From assembly GCF_013139515.1 (NCBI RefSeq), contig NZ_WTAR01000030.1:1-64000 (forward strand): 64,000 bases of DNA. Reading direction: 5' to 3'. The DNA is from Lutibacter sp. (GTDB lineage: Bacteria > Bacteroidota > Bacteroidia > Flavobacteriales > Flavobacteriaceae). This document shows positions 10,574-20,222 of the stretch, in pieces; the first letter of the stretch is position 1, and every line of letters starts with the position of its first letter. Position numbers and translations under genes: made by a program. The notes beneath the pieces were generated by a model, which worked only from the letters and a program-made list of their open reading frames with translations, did not search any database and was not told where the DNA came from.

Positions 10574-10606
10574 TTGCACAGTAACACATTAAATGTTACT
10601 GTGCAA
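10574..10606. other. Strong intergenic hairpin (13-bp stem)
   Basis: TTGCACAGTAACA-CATTAAA-TGTTACTGTGCAA perfect inverted repeat in 160-bp gap; no T-tract on either side, so not called a terminator. Confidence 0.7.
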
Positions 10607-10614
10607 GTTCTTTG

Positions 10615-10860
10615 TTAATCTTCTTTATTATTAATAATTCTTGTAACATAATCATCATTTAAATTGATCATTATTCCATCTTCAACTTTTTCCGCTTTTC
10701 TTTCACTCATTGGCCCAAATCTTTTTGAAATCATATTATCTTCTATTCTTATAACTTCAACAAAATAACCTATTTCTACTAATTTATAATTATCTTGATT
10801 TTCAATCAGCCAATCAATTACTTCTCCACCTTCCATATCAATCAAATTTTTAATTTTCAT
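10615..10860 (-). CDS. Hypothetical protein
   Basis: ORF. Confidence 0.6.
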   Translation of the reverse strand: MKIKNLIDMEGGEVIDWLIENQDNYKLVEIGYFVEVIRIEDNMISKRFGPMSERKAEKVEDGIMINLNDDYVTRIINNKED

Positions 10861-10861
10861 T

Positions 10862-11611
10862 TTATATCTTCTCTTCTACAGTTTGTGGAATATCAATATT
10901 GACAATACAAGTTTTTACCATTGTACCACTTTCTTTAAAAGCACCATCATCAACTAAGGTAAATTCACCACCAAGTGATTCAACTCTTTCTCTAAAAGCA
11001 ATAGTCTTTTTATTATCTCTCCATAAAACATTTGCAGACATAATTGAAATAACCTTTCTATTTGCAAGGTTAATCATATGATTTACATGATCAATGTCTT
11101 GCTGTTTTGCAAATGGAGGGTTTGCAATAAATACATCATAACGTTTAGTTGTTGTAAGAAAATCAGCTTGAATAATTTCACCACCTAGATTTCTCATATT
11201 ATCTTGTAGAAAAGCAGTACATTCAGGATTTAATTCAATTTTATCACATCCTGTTAAATATTGAGCAATTCTACCCTTGCCAGCACTTGGTTCACAAAGT
11301 GTTTCACCATCTTTAATATCTGCAAGATAAATTAATTTAAGTGCAAGGAGTTCTGGAGTTTCAAAAAACTGGAAAATCTTTTTATCATCAACATATTCAC
11401 CAGTAAGTAAAACCTCTTCGATCATATCAGTTGGATTATAAGCAAATACATGTGCTTTAGCTGATCTATTCCATTTTCCTTTTAAGACAACTAATACTTT
11501 ACTTACATCTGTATAAAGCTTTCTTTCAAGTTGTGTATCAGGTAGGAAAAGTTTATTATCTTCAATTATTGAGTTTGCCAGTACATTTGCTACATCTTCT
11601 TTAATTTTCAT
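10862..11611 (-). CDS. SAM-dependent N6 DNA methyltransferase-like protein
   Basis: CEPSAGKGRIAQYL motif I and IANPPF motif IV. Confidence 0.75.
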   Translation of the reverse strand: MKIKEDVANVLANSIIEDNKLFLPDTQLERKLYTDVSKVLVVLKGKWNRSAKAHVFAYNPTDMIEEVLLTGEYVDDKKIFQFFETPELLALKLIYLADIKDGETLCEPSAGKGRIAQYLTGCDKIELNPECTAFLQDNMRNLGGEIIQADFLTTTKRYDVFIANPPFAKQQDIDHVNHMINLANRKVISIMSANVLWRDNKKTIAFRERVESLGGEFTLVDDGAFKESGTMVKTCIVNIDIPQTVEEKI

Positions 11612-11737
11612 TCTTAATTCTCCTTAAATAATGGATAAATTTTTATATTATATTTTTGTTGAATTCTTTATAACCTAATTTAAATATATTTCTCATTAGA
11701 GGTTGATTAAAATAAATATTTTGTTTCCACCACATTT

Positions 11738-11962
11738 TCATAATATCACCTCTTGAAAAATAAAATCACCATCTGAGCAACCTATTTTACCATTATCATC
11801 TCTTATTGGGTTGCACTGCATATCTCCACCTACATCTGGAATAGAATCATAAAAACATCCATCACATCCCCAATTTTCACATTCATTATCTTGATCAACA
11901 ATTTTAACTTTAACACCATTTTTATCAGTTACGATTTCACCAATATTTTCTCTTTTATACAT
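11738..11962 (-). CDS. Cysteine-rich hypothetical protein
   Basis: ORF. Confidence 0.55.
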   Translation of the reverse strand: MYKRENIGEIVTDKNGVKVKIVDQDNECENWGCDGCFYDSIPDVGGDMQCNPIRDDNGKIGCSDGDFIFQEVIL

Positions 11963-11963
11963 T

Positions 11964-12605
11964 TTATATCTTCTCCAATTCTTTTAGGTTTTTAGTTACT
12001 TTTTCTTTATACATATTAGCATTTCCTGAGTATTTTGTCAAGACCTTTTTTAATGTTTTATATCTTTTAAAATAATCATTTAATATATAATTACAGGCTT
12101 CAATATTTTTCTTATAGTCCCATAACTCATTACTATGATCAATTATATCATTTTGTTTTAATTCATCAAACCATATATAAGGTCTAATTTGTGTTAATCC
12201 CCTTGCATTCATCCTTAAATGGTGGGCATATTGTCTAAAATTAGACTCTTTTGCTATTATTGCAAGTATAAGTAAACCATTATCATATTTTTCAGCTTCT
12301 AAAATAATATCTATTAGAAAGTCATCTTGGATTCTAAAATTTGCCTTTTTCTTAACCCATTGCAATTTCTTAATATTTATTAATTTATCAATTTTAACCT
12401 GTTTTATTCTCAACTCTGCATTTCTTAAACTCAACCTAACATCATTTAACTTACAAGTCAATAGTTCTTTCTCTATTTGTTCATTCTTTGTTTTAGATTC
12501 TAAAATGCTTTTATTTAAATTGTTAATTTTACCATCCTTAATCCCAAATACTATACCATAAATCATCAAAACAATTATAATCAAAACAATATATTTAATT
12601 TTCAT
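11964..12605 (-). CDS. Membrane-anchored lytic transglycosylase (SLT family)
   Basis: N-terminal TM; IIAKESNFRQYAHHLRMNARGLTQIRPYIW...LTKYSGNANMYKEKV. Confidence 0.75.
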   Translation of the reverse strand: MKIKYIVLIIIVLMIYGIVFGIKDGKINNLNKSILESKTKNEQIEKELLTCKLNDVRLSLRNAELRIKQVKIDKLINIKKLQWVKKKANFRIQDDFLIDIILEAEKYDNGLLILAIIAKESNFRQYAHHLRMNARGLTQIRPYIWFDELKQNDIIDHSNELWDYKKNIEACNYILNDYFKRYKTLKKVLTKYSGNANMYKEKVTKNLKELEKI

Positions 12606-12824
12606 TCAATCATCTCTTTTTAAATTTAATTTTCTTAATTTCTTAACAGCATTTGATCTTGCCACTGATATATATTGCCTTGATTCTCCTATATTATCAC
12701 CAATTTCCTTTGGTTGCCAATCAAGCAAAGTCAATACAATAACCTTTTTTTCCAATGTATTTAGACAATGTAAATTAGATAAAACAACATGATCGTCTAA
12801 TCCTTCTTTAAACAAGTCTAGCAT
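12606..12824 (-). CDS. Sigma-70 region 4-like HTH protein
   Basis: LEKKVIVLTLLDWQPKEIGDNIGESRQYISVARSNAVKKLRKL resembles sigma region 4.2. Confidence 0.6.
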   Translation of the reverse strand: MLDLFKEGLDDHVVLSNLHCLNTLEKKVIVLTLLDWQPKEIGDNIGESRQYISVARSNAVKKLRKLNLKRDD

Positions 12825-12845
12825 TTAATACCTCTCAACAAACCT

Positions 12846-13415
12846 TTAATATCGTTTACATAATTCTTTACACCACGAACCTTGCCAATCTGTACGTTTT
12901 CCATATTTTCTATGCAATTTTGTCATTTCCTTAAGATTATCTTTACATATATAATCCCATATATCATGCCATACAACATTATATTTTTTCCCTTTTGGTG
13001 GTTTAAATTCAAAAGCATCACAATTAATAATATTAATTCTATTATCTTTATATGTATCTGAAACTAAATTTATAACATTTTTTGATTTTTCAATTATTGT
13101 TACGGATTTTACAATATCACTTTTAAGAATTTCTGATAATGCTACTCCAAGACCTAACCCATTTATTAATATTTTTTTTACTTTTTTTGCTTTATATATA
13201 AAAGATAAGTGGTCTGATATTTCTGCTGGAGTATTAGACATTACAACAGTACTATTCCTCATAAGTCTTTTAAATATTCCAGGTTTTACTATCCTTTGTC
13301 CAGGGCTAAACATTGCTCTCATATTATTAAACTTAGCATCCTCTTCTGAAATTTCAAAAGATTCAACTATCCAATCACCACTTTTTCCATTTGGCACATT
13401 AATTTGAATATCCAT
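12846..13415 (-). CDS. Rossmann-fold SAM-dependent methyltransferase / spermidine synthase-like
   Basis: KKILINGLGLGVALSEIL ... SVTIIEKSKNVINL ... INIINCDAFEF. Confidence 0.55.
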   Translation of the reverse strand: MDIQINVPNGKSGDWIVESFEISEEDAKFNNMRAMFSPGQRIVKPGIFKRLMRNSTVVMSNTPAEISDHLSFIYKAKKVKKILINGLGLGVALSEILKSDIVKSVTIIEKSKNVINLVSDTYKDNRINIINCDAFEFKPPKGKKYNVVWHDIWDYICKDNLKEMTKLHRKYGKRTDWQGSWCKELCKRY

Positions 13416-13416
13416 T

Positions 13417-13635
13417 TTATCCTATCCCTATATGATTTTTATTTTCTAAGATATATACTTTTAATCCCATAAATCTTTTTCTTGAAATATCAACTTTACT
13501 AAAAGTATATTCATCCATACAATGTCTTATATAAACCCAATCTTTATACCCAAGATATAATTTACTTGCTTTTATACTAGAATGTCTTTCAAAATCATTA
13601 ATATAATTAATTATAATTTCAGTTATTTCATTCAT
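13417..13635 (-). CDS. Hypothetical protein
   Basis: ORF. Confidence 0.5.
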   Translation of the reverse strand: MNEITEIIINYINDFERHSSIKASKLYLGYKDWVYIRHCMDEYTFSKVDISRKRFMGLKVYILENKNHIGIG

Positions 13636-13645
13636 TATTCTATCT

Positions 13646-13894
13646 CTATATTTTTATGAAATCAGAACAATATCTAATTCCTTTCTTATAATAAAATCTT
13701 GATATTTTAGTACCACTTGGCAAATTAGAGGTATGAGAAAGTGATTTTTTAAAAGTTTTCATGCCTCTACAACTACTAGCTCTTTTATAATCTAATTTTT
13801 CTAAATCTTCATTTTCAACCCATCCTAATTTCTTACCACACCACCAATTATTAGGAACAGTTATTGAATATCCAATCTTATTTTTTCTTTTCAT
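13646..13894 (-). CDS. Hypothetical protein
   Basis: ORF. Confidence 0.5.
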   Translation of the reverse strand: MKRKNKIGYSITVPNNWWCGKKLGWVENEDLEKLDYKRASSCRGMKTFKKSLSHTSNLPSGTKISRFYYKKGIRYCSDFIKI

Positions 13895-14096
13895 ACTATT
13901 ATTTCCTATTATATGGTTTAATATTAATCATAAAAGCATTTGGTTCTCTTTGCATTAAAAACATTTCTGCCTCAATCTTTTCACTTGCTTGAATTAATGT
14001 TATATCATTTGATATATACTTCTTTTTCATTACGCTATATGAAACCCTATACCATTTTTTTCTTTTCATAATACCCCCCTTTAGTTTTTTTCAACA

Positions 14097-14125
14097 CTTA
14101 TAACATTCTTATTTTTACTTGTCAA
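14097..14125 (-). promoter_or_regulatory. sigma70-type promoter, leftward (TTGACA-N17-TATAAG)
   Basis: Minus strand TTGACA 14125-14120, 17-nt spacer, TATAAG 14102-14097, in the divergent intergenic region. Confidence 0.75.
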
Positions 14126-14140
14126 CTATTATTTTAAAGC

Positions 14141-14169
14141 TTGACATATAAAATATATAGTGGTAATAT
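14141..14169 (+). promoter_or_regulatory. sigma70-type promoter, rightward (TTGACA-N17-TAATAT)
   Basis: TTGACA 14141-14146, 17-nt spacer, TAATAT 14164-14169; RBS and ORF follow. Confidence 0.85.
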
Positions 14170-14196
14170 ATTTTATATAAAAACAAGGAGAATGTT

Positions 14197-14373
14197 ATGA
14201 CAGATCAAGTTAAAAAACAAATGCATAAACGATGCGGTGTTGGTGGAATAAAATGTTCATGTTGTAATGATTATAATGGTAAAGAAAGAAAAAAACTAAT
14301 GAGAATGGTTAGAAGAGTAAATAAATATAAAATTAGGAAAAAATTACTTGACTTTAAAGAAGAAATAGATTAG
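14197..14373 (+). CDS. Small basic cysteine-containing protein (58 aa), first gene of rightward operon
   Basis: ATG preceded by AAGGAG; MTDQVKKQMHKRCGVGGIKCSCCNDYNGKERKKLMRMVRRVNKYKIRKKLLDFKEEID; below ORF-track length. Confidence 0.65.
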   Translation: MTDQVKKQMHKRCGVGGIKCSCCNDYNGKERKKLMRMVRRVNKYKIRKKLLDFKEEID

Positions 14374-14407
14374 AGTATTATTAAATAATCAAACAAGAGG
14401 GGATATT

Positions 14408-14704
14408 ATGGAATTAAGACACACAAGTAGAGGATTTTCATATTTTGAATTTAATGATAGATATAATGCTAAATGTTGCATTCAAAAAAGTAGTTTAGCA
14501 ACTGAAGATACTATATGGTTTGGCATTGATGATGCAGATCCTAAAATTATGGCATCTAAAGTAATGGAAAATGGTGTCGGATGGGTTAAATATCCATTAC
14601 CTGAAGATGCAATATTAAATACAAGAATGCATCTTACAGTAGAACAAGTAAAAGAATTAATTCCAATTTTAGAAAGATTTGTTAAAACAGGAGATGTGTA
14701 TTAA
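14408..14704 (+). CDS. Hypothetical protein
   Basis: ORF with RBS. Confidence 0.65.
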   Translation: MELRHTSRGFSYFEFNDRYNAKCCIQKSSLATEDTIWFGIDDADPKIMASKVMENGVGWVKYPLPEDAILNTRMHLTVEQVKELIPILERFVKTGDVY

Positions 14705-14705
14705 C

Positions 14706-16046
14706 ATGATTAATTTAAAAATAATAGATAGTGTAACATTTGAGATTATACAAGGAAAAGATCTTGTAAAGAAAATACTTTCATATAAAGCTGAATACTG
14801 GAAACAGGGAGCTTATTGTAAAGAAAGGATTGAATATGATAAGAGTTTCGTAACTGGAAAGTATTGTTATAATGGTTTTATTCCTAGAATTAGAAAGTAT
14901 TGTGAAGATAGAAATATTCCATTTGCGTGTGATGGGGATATAGATATAATAAAACCTGTAAGAAAACCCAAATTAAAAGATATTAAATTTAGAGATATTC
15001 AATTAGAATCAATAAAACAAATAAACGATAAACAAACAGGTGTAATTAATTTAAGTACAGGTATAGGCAAAACAATTTTTGCTGCTGGTTTAATATCTAC
15101 ATATAAAAACCCAAAAGTATTATTTATATGTAGATCTAATGATTTAGTTAATCAAGCATATGAAACTTTTAATAGTTTTGGTTTTAAATGTTGTAAAATT
15201 GGAAATGGTAAAAAAGTAATTGACAGTCCTATTGTTTGTGGAACTGTTCAAACATACAAAAATTTAGATTTAATTAAATATTGTTCATATTTTGATATCT
15301 TAATCGTTGATGAAATCCATAAAGGTATGAATATTGGAGGACAATATGAAAAAGTTTTATCTAAAGTTTTAGCTCCAATAAGAGTTGGTTTAACAGGGAC
15401 TATTCCTAAAAAAATTGGAAATGCAATGTTAATAGAAGGTTTGATTGGTGAAGTTGTTGTTAAAGCAGATACAGTTTATGGAATAAAAGAGAATATATTA
15501 ATGAAACCAAAAATAGAATATATTATATATCCACTTGCAAAATCAATTTCAAAATATTCAACATATAAAGAATTATATAATCATGGAATAGTAGAAAATA
15601 CAGCAAGAAATAATGCAATATGTAAAGAGATTAAAAAAGAAGTCGAAGATAAAAATTCAAGTATAATTTTTTGTGTAGAAATAAAACATATTGAAAATAT
15701 ATCAAGAATATTAACTGAGAAAGGCATAATTCATAAATGTGTTTATGGAGATATAGATGTTGATGAAAGAATTAAAATTAAGAAAGATTTAATTAATAAA
15801 AAATATTATGCAGTAATCTCAAGTGTTGTTTGGGTAGAAGGTCTTGATATACCTAGTTTGAATTGCATATTCAATATTTCTGGTGGAAAATCCAATGAAG
15901 CATTATTACAAAAAATAGGAAGAGTATTAAGAACATCAGAAAATAAAAAAGAATGTAAAGTATATGAGGTTTTAGATCCTGGTAAATATTTAGCTGATCA
16001 TACAATAAAAAGACTAACTGTATTAAAACAAAACGATATTATTTAA
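14706..16046 (+). CDS. SF2 helicase (UvsW / type III restriction-like)
   Basis: STGIGKT Walker A, ILIVDEIHKG DEIH box, GLTGTI, LQKIGRVLRT motif VI; start taken as the ATG near 14706. Confidence 0.8.
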   Translation: MINLKIIDSVTFEIIQGKDLVKKILSYKAEYWKQGAYCKERIEYDKSFVTGKYCYNGFIPRIRKYCEDRNIPFACDGDIDIIKPVRKPKLKDIKFRDIQLESIKQINDKQTGVINLSTGIGKTIFAAGLISTYKNPKVLFICRSNDLVNQAYETFNSFGFKCCKIGNGKKVIDSPIVCGTVQTYKNLDLIKYCSYFDILIVDEIHKGMNIGGQYEKVLSKVLAPIRVGLTGTIPKKIGNAMLIEGLIGEVVVKADTVYGIKENILMKPKIEYIIYPLAKSISKYSTYKELYNHGIVENTARNNAICKEIKKEVEDKNSSIIFCVEIKHIENISRILTEKGIIHKCVYGDIDVDERIKIKKDLINKKYYAVISSVVWVEGLDIPSLNCIFNISGGKSNEALLQKIGRVLRTSENKKECKVYEVLDPGKYLADHTIKRLTVLKQNDII

Positions 16047-16064
16047 CAGATTGATACACTAATT

Positions 16065-16091
16065 TAAAGTTTTGTTAAACTATGCCGATAA
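16065..16091 (+). promoter_or_regulatory. sigma28 (FliA)-type promoter, perfect consensus
   Basis: TAAAGTTT-N11-GCCGATAA exactly; upstream of HTH gene 16111. Confidence 0.8.
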
Positions 16092-16110
16092 GTATTAAAA
16101 GGAGATTATA

Positions 16111-16308
16111 ATGAATTCAAAAGAATTAGATCAAATAAGAAATGAAATGGGTTGGACTAAAAGAGAAATGGCTAAAAGGTTGGGAATTAGTGAAGTTACA
16201 TTAAATAGATATATTAATAAAGACAACAATATCCCAAAATGTATAGAATATTTAGCCAAAACATTTAAAATTTTTCATGTAAATGGTGATCAATATGGTA
16301 GATTATAG
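16111..16308 (+). CDS. HTH transcriptional regulator-like protein
   Basis: IRNEMGWTKREMAKRLGISEVTLNRYINKDNNIPKCIEYLAKTF; RBS AAAAGGAG. Confidence 0.7.
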   Translation: MNSKELDQIRNEMGWTKREMAKRLGISEVTLNRYINKDNNIPKCIEYLAKTFKIFHVNGDQYGRL

Positions 16309-16984
16309 TAAATACATTGGAAAGAAATACAATAGATTGACAATTTTAGAATATACCGGTGTTAAGAAAAAAGTAAGTCATGTTTTATGCAAATGTGATT
16401 GTGGAACTTTTAAAGAATTTTCTTTAAAATTAGTAAAAACTAGTGGCACTAAATCATGTGGTTGTTTAAAAAGAGAAAAAGCATCTGTAAGACTAACAAT
16501 TCATGGTTTAAAAAATCATAAATTGTATTCAGTATGGGAAGGTTTAAAAAAGAGATGTTATGGTGAAAATCAACCACGATATAAAGATTATGGAGGTAGA
16601 GGGATTAGTGTTTGTGATAAATGGAGATATAATCCTAAAGCATTTATTGAATGGTCTTTAAACAATGGTTGGAAGATAGGGTTATGTATAGATAGAGAAA
16701 ATAATAATGGTGATTATACACCTGATAATTGTAGATTTGTCACATATACAATTAATAATTTAAATAAAAGAATTCAATCCAACAACACTTCTGGATACAC
16801 TGGTGTCTTTTTTAGAAAAAGAGAAAATAAATTTAATTGCAATATAAAATTAAATAGAAAATTTTTACTAGATAAATATAGTTTTAAAACAGCAATTGAT
16901 GCAGCAATTTATAGAGACTTGTTTATATTAGAAAATAAATTACCTCATCAATTAAATTTACCTGAATTAATATATTGGAGATGA
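16283..16984 (+). CDS. HNH/AP2-domain homing endonuclease-like protein
   Basis: CKCDCGTFKEF..SCGCLKREKAS..YKDYGGRGISVCDKW..LCIDRENNNGDYTPDNCRFVT..SGYTGV. Confidence 0.75.
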   Translation: MVINMVDYSKYIGKKYNRLTILEYTGVKKKVSHVLCKCDCGTFKEFSLKLVKTSGTKSCGCLKREKASVRLTIHGLKNHKLYSVWEGLKKRCYGENQPRYKDYGGRGISVCDKWRYNPKAFIEWSLNNGWKIGLCIDRENNNGDYTPDNCRFVTYTINNLNKRIQSNNTSGYTGVFFRKRENKFNCNIKLNRKFLLDKYSFKTAIDAAIYRDLFILENKLPHQLNLPELIYWR

Positions 16985-16988
16985 GAAT

Positions 16989-17213
16989 ATGACTTTTAAA
17001 AGCTTAGGTAAAATGAATGTAACCTTGGGTTTATTAAAAGATTTAGGTTTGAGAGCAATGAGAGATAAACATTCAATGAAAACATGGATGGGTATTGCTA
17101 TTGATTGGGCTTCTAGTGCTGATGCAGAGATTAATAGACTTGATGAAAAGGTTTCTAAATTAGAGAAGGAGAATCTAACTTTAGAATCAAGACTTAAATC
17201 ATATAAAAACTAA
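16989..17213 (+). CDS. Hypothetical coiled-coil protein
   Basis: ORF. Confidence 0.55.
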   Translation: MTFKSLGKMNVTLGLLKDLGLRAMRDKHSMKTWMGIAIDWASSADAEINRLDEKVSKLEKENLTLESRLKSYKN

Positions 17214-17326
17214 TGTAAAATACATATCAGTAGATGTAATTCTGAGAAAGAAAATGTTTCTGATTTGAAAATAGAACACTTAAACTAGAATGAAAGATAT
17301 ATTAATGATAAGTAGGGGTGAATAAT

Positions 17327-17716
17327 ATGAGTATAAAATACAAAATTGGTAAAGATGTACCATCAGAAGTTCTAACATCAAGATTGGATGAACTATCAAG
17401 TGCAATAACTAAAGGTAAAGTTGGCATTGAACGTGAATTTTATATGAGAGTGCCAGCAGAAGTTGACCATGATGCTGATTTAGTTATTGCCGAAGCGAGT
17501 AGAAGGATAGCCGAATTAGAAAATGAACTTAGCAAATATAGAAAAAAAATAAAATACAACTTAAAAGGCTTTGAATTAACAGAACCATATAATACCGATT
17601 GTTTTTATTGGCAATTAGCTAAAGGTATTGGTTATTTTTGTAATAATAAGTTGACAAAAGGTACTGATTGTAGTAAAGTTAATTGTGCTTTTGAAATTGA
17701 AAAACTTAAGGAGTAA
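17327..17716 (+). CDS. Hypothetical protein
   Basis: ORF (ATG start inside ORF 17318..17716). Confidence 0.6.
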   Translation: MSIKYKIGKDVPSEVLTSRLDELSSAITKGKVGIEREFYMRVPAEVDHDADLVIAEASRRIAELENELSKYRKKIKYNLKGFELTEPYNTDCFYWQLAKGIGYFCNNKLTKGTDCSKVNCAFEIEKLKE

Positions 17717-17718
17717 TA

Positions 17719-18408
17719 ATGAGTGTGTACATTACAGGTGATATTCATGGTAGTATTGATATTAGAAAACTAAATTCTGATAATTTTCCAGAACAAAAAA
17801 ATATGACTAAAGATGATATTTTAATTATACTTGGTGATTTTGGACTTATTTGGGATGTTGGACAATCAGGAAAAGAAGAACAATATTGGCTAGATTGGTT
17901 AAATTCTAGAAATTTTACAGTTTTTTGCATTCTTGGCAATCATGAAAATTATGATCGTTTAAATCAATGTCCAAAAGTTGGTAAGAATCTTAGAAAAATT
18001 CATGATTCAATCTTTTGGATGGAGAATGGTATTCATATTATACAAGGGAAAGTATTTTTTACATTTGGTGGTGGTACTTCAATTGATAAAATGTTTAGAA
18101 AAGAAAATGTTAGTTGGTGGCCTGAAGAAATACCAAATTGTAATGAATTTGAAAGATGTTTAGAAATTATAGAAACAGTTGGACAAGTAGATTGTGTATT
18201 GACTCATGCTGCACCTGAATCATTGTTGAATAAAATCTTTATCAATGAAAACTTTAAAAAAGAAGCAAGTTGTCAAGTAGAAAAATATTTAGATATTGTT
18301 AGAGAAAAATTAATTTTTGATGATTGGTTCTTTGGTCACTACCATAAAGACAAGATAATAGATCTTCAAACAGAATGTGTTTATTACCAAATAATTAAGA
18401 TAATTTAG
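17719..18408 (+). CDS. Calcineurin-like metallophosphoesterase
   Basis: TGDIHGSID..ILGDFGLIWD..LGNHENYD..LTHAAPE..FGHYHKD. Confidence 0.85.
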   Translation: MSVYITGDIHGSIDIRKLNSDNFPEQKNMTKDDILIILGDFGLIWDVGQSGKEEQYWLDWLNSRNFTVFCILGNHENYDRLNQCPKVGKNLRKIHDSIFWMENGIHIIQGKVFFTFGGGTSIDKMFRKENVSWWPEEIPNCNEFERCLEIIETVGQVDCVLTHAAPESLLNKIFINENFKKEASCQVEKYLDIVREKLIFDDWFFGHYHKDKIIDLQTECVYYQIIKII

Positions 18409-18417
18409 GAATAGTAT

Positions 18418-18585
18418 ATGAATAAAAAAAATATAATTGTGGAAATAAATAATTTACTATATTTAAAAACTATTATAAGTGGAAGGATTAAAAATAATAC
18501 TCATAAAGAATTATTATCATTTTATAATAAACAATTAATAGATATTAATAAACAAATTAAATTAATAGGTGAAATGAATGAATGA
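18418..18585 (+). CDS. Small hypothetical protein (55 aa)
   Basis: Open frame between flanking genes, ATGA-type overlap region. Confidence 0.4.
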   Translation: MNKKNIIVEINNLLYLKTIISGRIKNNTHKELLSFYNKQLIDINKQIKLIGEMNE

Positions 18586-18928
18586 TATGACAGGATTAAA
18601 CGAATACAATAGAAAAATTGCTGCTGGTGAAATTGAAAGAGTTAAACGGAGAAACCCTGCTGAAAAATTTGAATTAAAACCATCACGTAAAAATGCTATT
18701 AATGCTTTTTGTTATGAATGTACTGGTAAAAATAGAGAAGAAATTAAATTCTGTACAAGTTGGGACTGTCAATTTAGGAATTATAGGCAATATAAAATTA
18801 AGAATGAAGAAAATCTAACAATGGATGAACAAAAACAAATCTCAAAGATGTATTTTGATCATCTAAGAGCAGAATCTGAAAATGATTATAGGGATTGTTT
18901 GAAAAGTCAACTATTGGAAGAGTTATGA
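18578..18928 (+). CDS. Hypothetical protein (CYEC...C..C)
   Basis: ORF. Confidence 0.6.
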   Translation: MNDMTGLNEYNRKIAAGEIERVKRRNPAEKFELKPSRKNAINAFCYECTGKNREEIKFCTSWDCQFRNYRQYKIKNEENLTMDEQKQISKMYFDHLRAESENDYRDCLKSQLLEEL

Positions 18929-19224
18929 GTTTACAATGTTGTTGCGGAAGGTATAAAGACATAGATGAAGAGTTTATATCTAACGGTTTTGTGCATCAAC
19001 CACTTGGCGTAGAAGGAAACTTTTGTGGCCCTGTAGACAAACACACCATAAAATACCTTAAGGCTAAGATTACTGAATTAGAGAAAGAACTTTTAACTCC
19101 AGACTACCACAACAAATACCTACTGTTAGCTAAAGTGCATAAGAAAAAAAGCAAAGAACTTAGAGTTCTCAAAGCTAAGGTTGTTGAGGTTGTTAACGTA
19201 GTGAAACTATTAAAGAATATATAA
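18925..19224 (+). CDS. Hypothetical protein
   Basis: ATGA overlap with upstream gene; MSLQCCCGRYKDIDEEF. Confidence 0.55.
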   Translation: MSLQCCCGRYKDIDEEFISNGFVHQPLGVEGNFCGPVDKHTIKYLKAKITELEKELLTPDYHNKYLLLAKVHKKKSKELRVLKAKVVEVVNVVKLLKNI

Positions 19225-19239
19225 TAATTAAAGGTATTT

Positions 19240-19632
19240 ATGAGAAATATATTTAAATGTCCTAAATGTGGATATAAAAATTATACCGATGCTAAAGATA
19301 ATGAAAAAAGAAAAGAAGAATTAAGGAAACATAATTTTTATCCAGAAACTGAAATAATTCATGATGGTTGGCCTAGGATTGGCTTAACTGATGCTGATAA
19401 TACAATTGATGAATCATTAGCTAATGATAAAAAAACACCACTTGGTATGATCATTAAAAAACCTTTTGGTATGGGTAAAGTATTACCACCAACACCATAT
19501 TTAAAACATCCTGACTCTCCACGAAAAAGGATTGTCAAAGAAGATATTTTCATACCTAACCCATCTGCCTGGTTTGGTGAAAATATTAGAGAAGCTGTAC
19601 ATATTATTAAGCGATTATTTAGGAGAAATTAA
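19240..19632 (+). CDS. Hypothetical protein with N-terminal CPKCGY
   Basis: ORF. Confidence 0.6.
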   Translation: MRNIFKCPKCGYKNYTDAKDNEKRKEELRKHNFYPETEIIHDGWPRIGLTDADNTIDESLANDKKTPLGMIIKKPFGMGKVLPPTPYLKHPDSPRKRIVKEDIFIPNPSAWFGENIREAVHIIKRLFRRN

Positions 19633-20169
19633 ATGTATTACTTCACGGCAGATGAACATTATAATCACAGCATAGCAATCACATATAATAATCGACCATT
19701 TTCTTCTGTTGAAGAGATGAATGAAACTATGATTGAGAACCATAATTCTATTGTCACTAAAGACGATATTACAATTCATGCTGGAGATTTTGGATTTTTC
19801 AAATCCCTTGCATCGGCATTTGAAGTTGTAGATAGGTTGAATGGCAAACACATATTTCTGAAAGGTTCACACGATCACTGGATGAAAAGACAGAACAACA
19901 GCAAATCTTATTTTCATGAAATATGGGAGAAAAGAATTGATAATCAAATGATTGTTGTTTGTCATTATGCTATGAAAACTTGGCACTGTTCACATTATAA
20001 TTCTTGGAATTTACATGGACATTCACATGGCCATTTAAATCCTGAAGGAAAACAGTATGATGTTGGTGTTGATTGTAATCAATTTCACCCTGTATCGCTT
20101 GAAGAAATAAGAATTATAATGGATGGTAAACCAGACAATTTTAATTTAATTAGGAAGGACAATGGATAA
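19633..20169 (+). CDS. Metallophosphoesterase
   Basis: YFTADEHYNH..IHAGDFGF..LKGSHDHW..VVCHYAMKTW..LHGHSHGHL. Confidence 0.8.
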   Translation: MYYFTADEHYNHSIAITYNNRPFSSVEEMNETMIENHNSIVTKDDITIHAGDFGFFKSLASAFEVVDRLNGKHIFLKGSHDHWMKRQNNSKSYFHEIWEKRIDNQMIVVCHYAMKTWHCSHYNSWNLHGHSHGHLNPEGKQYDVGVDCNQFHPVSLEEIRIIMDGKPDNFNLIRKDNG

Positions 20170-20222
20170 TATTAAACCTAAACACATTAATCAGTGGACT
20201 AATAAAATAAAGGATAATCAAA

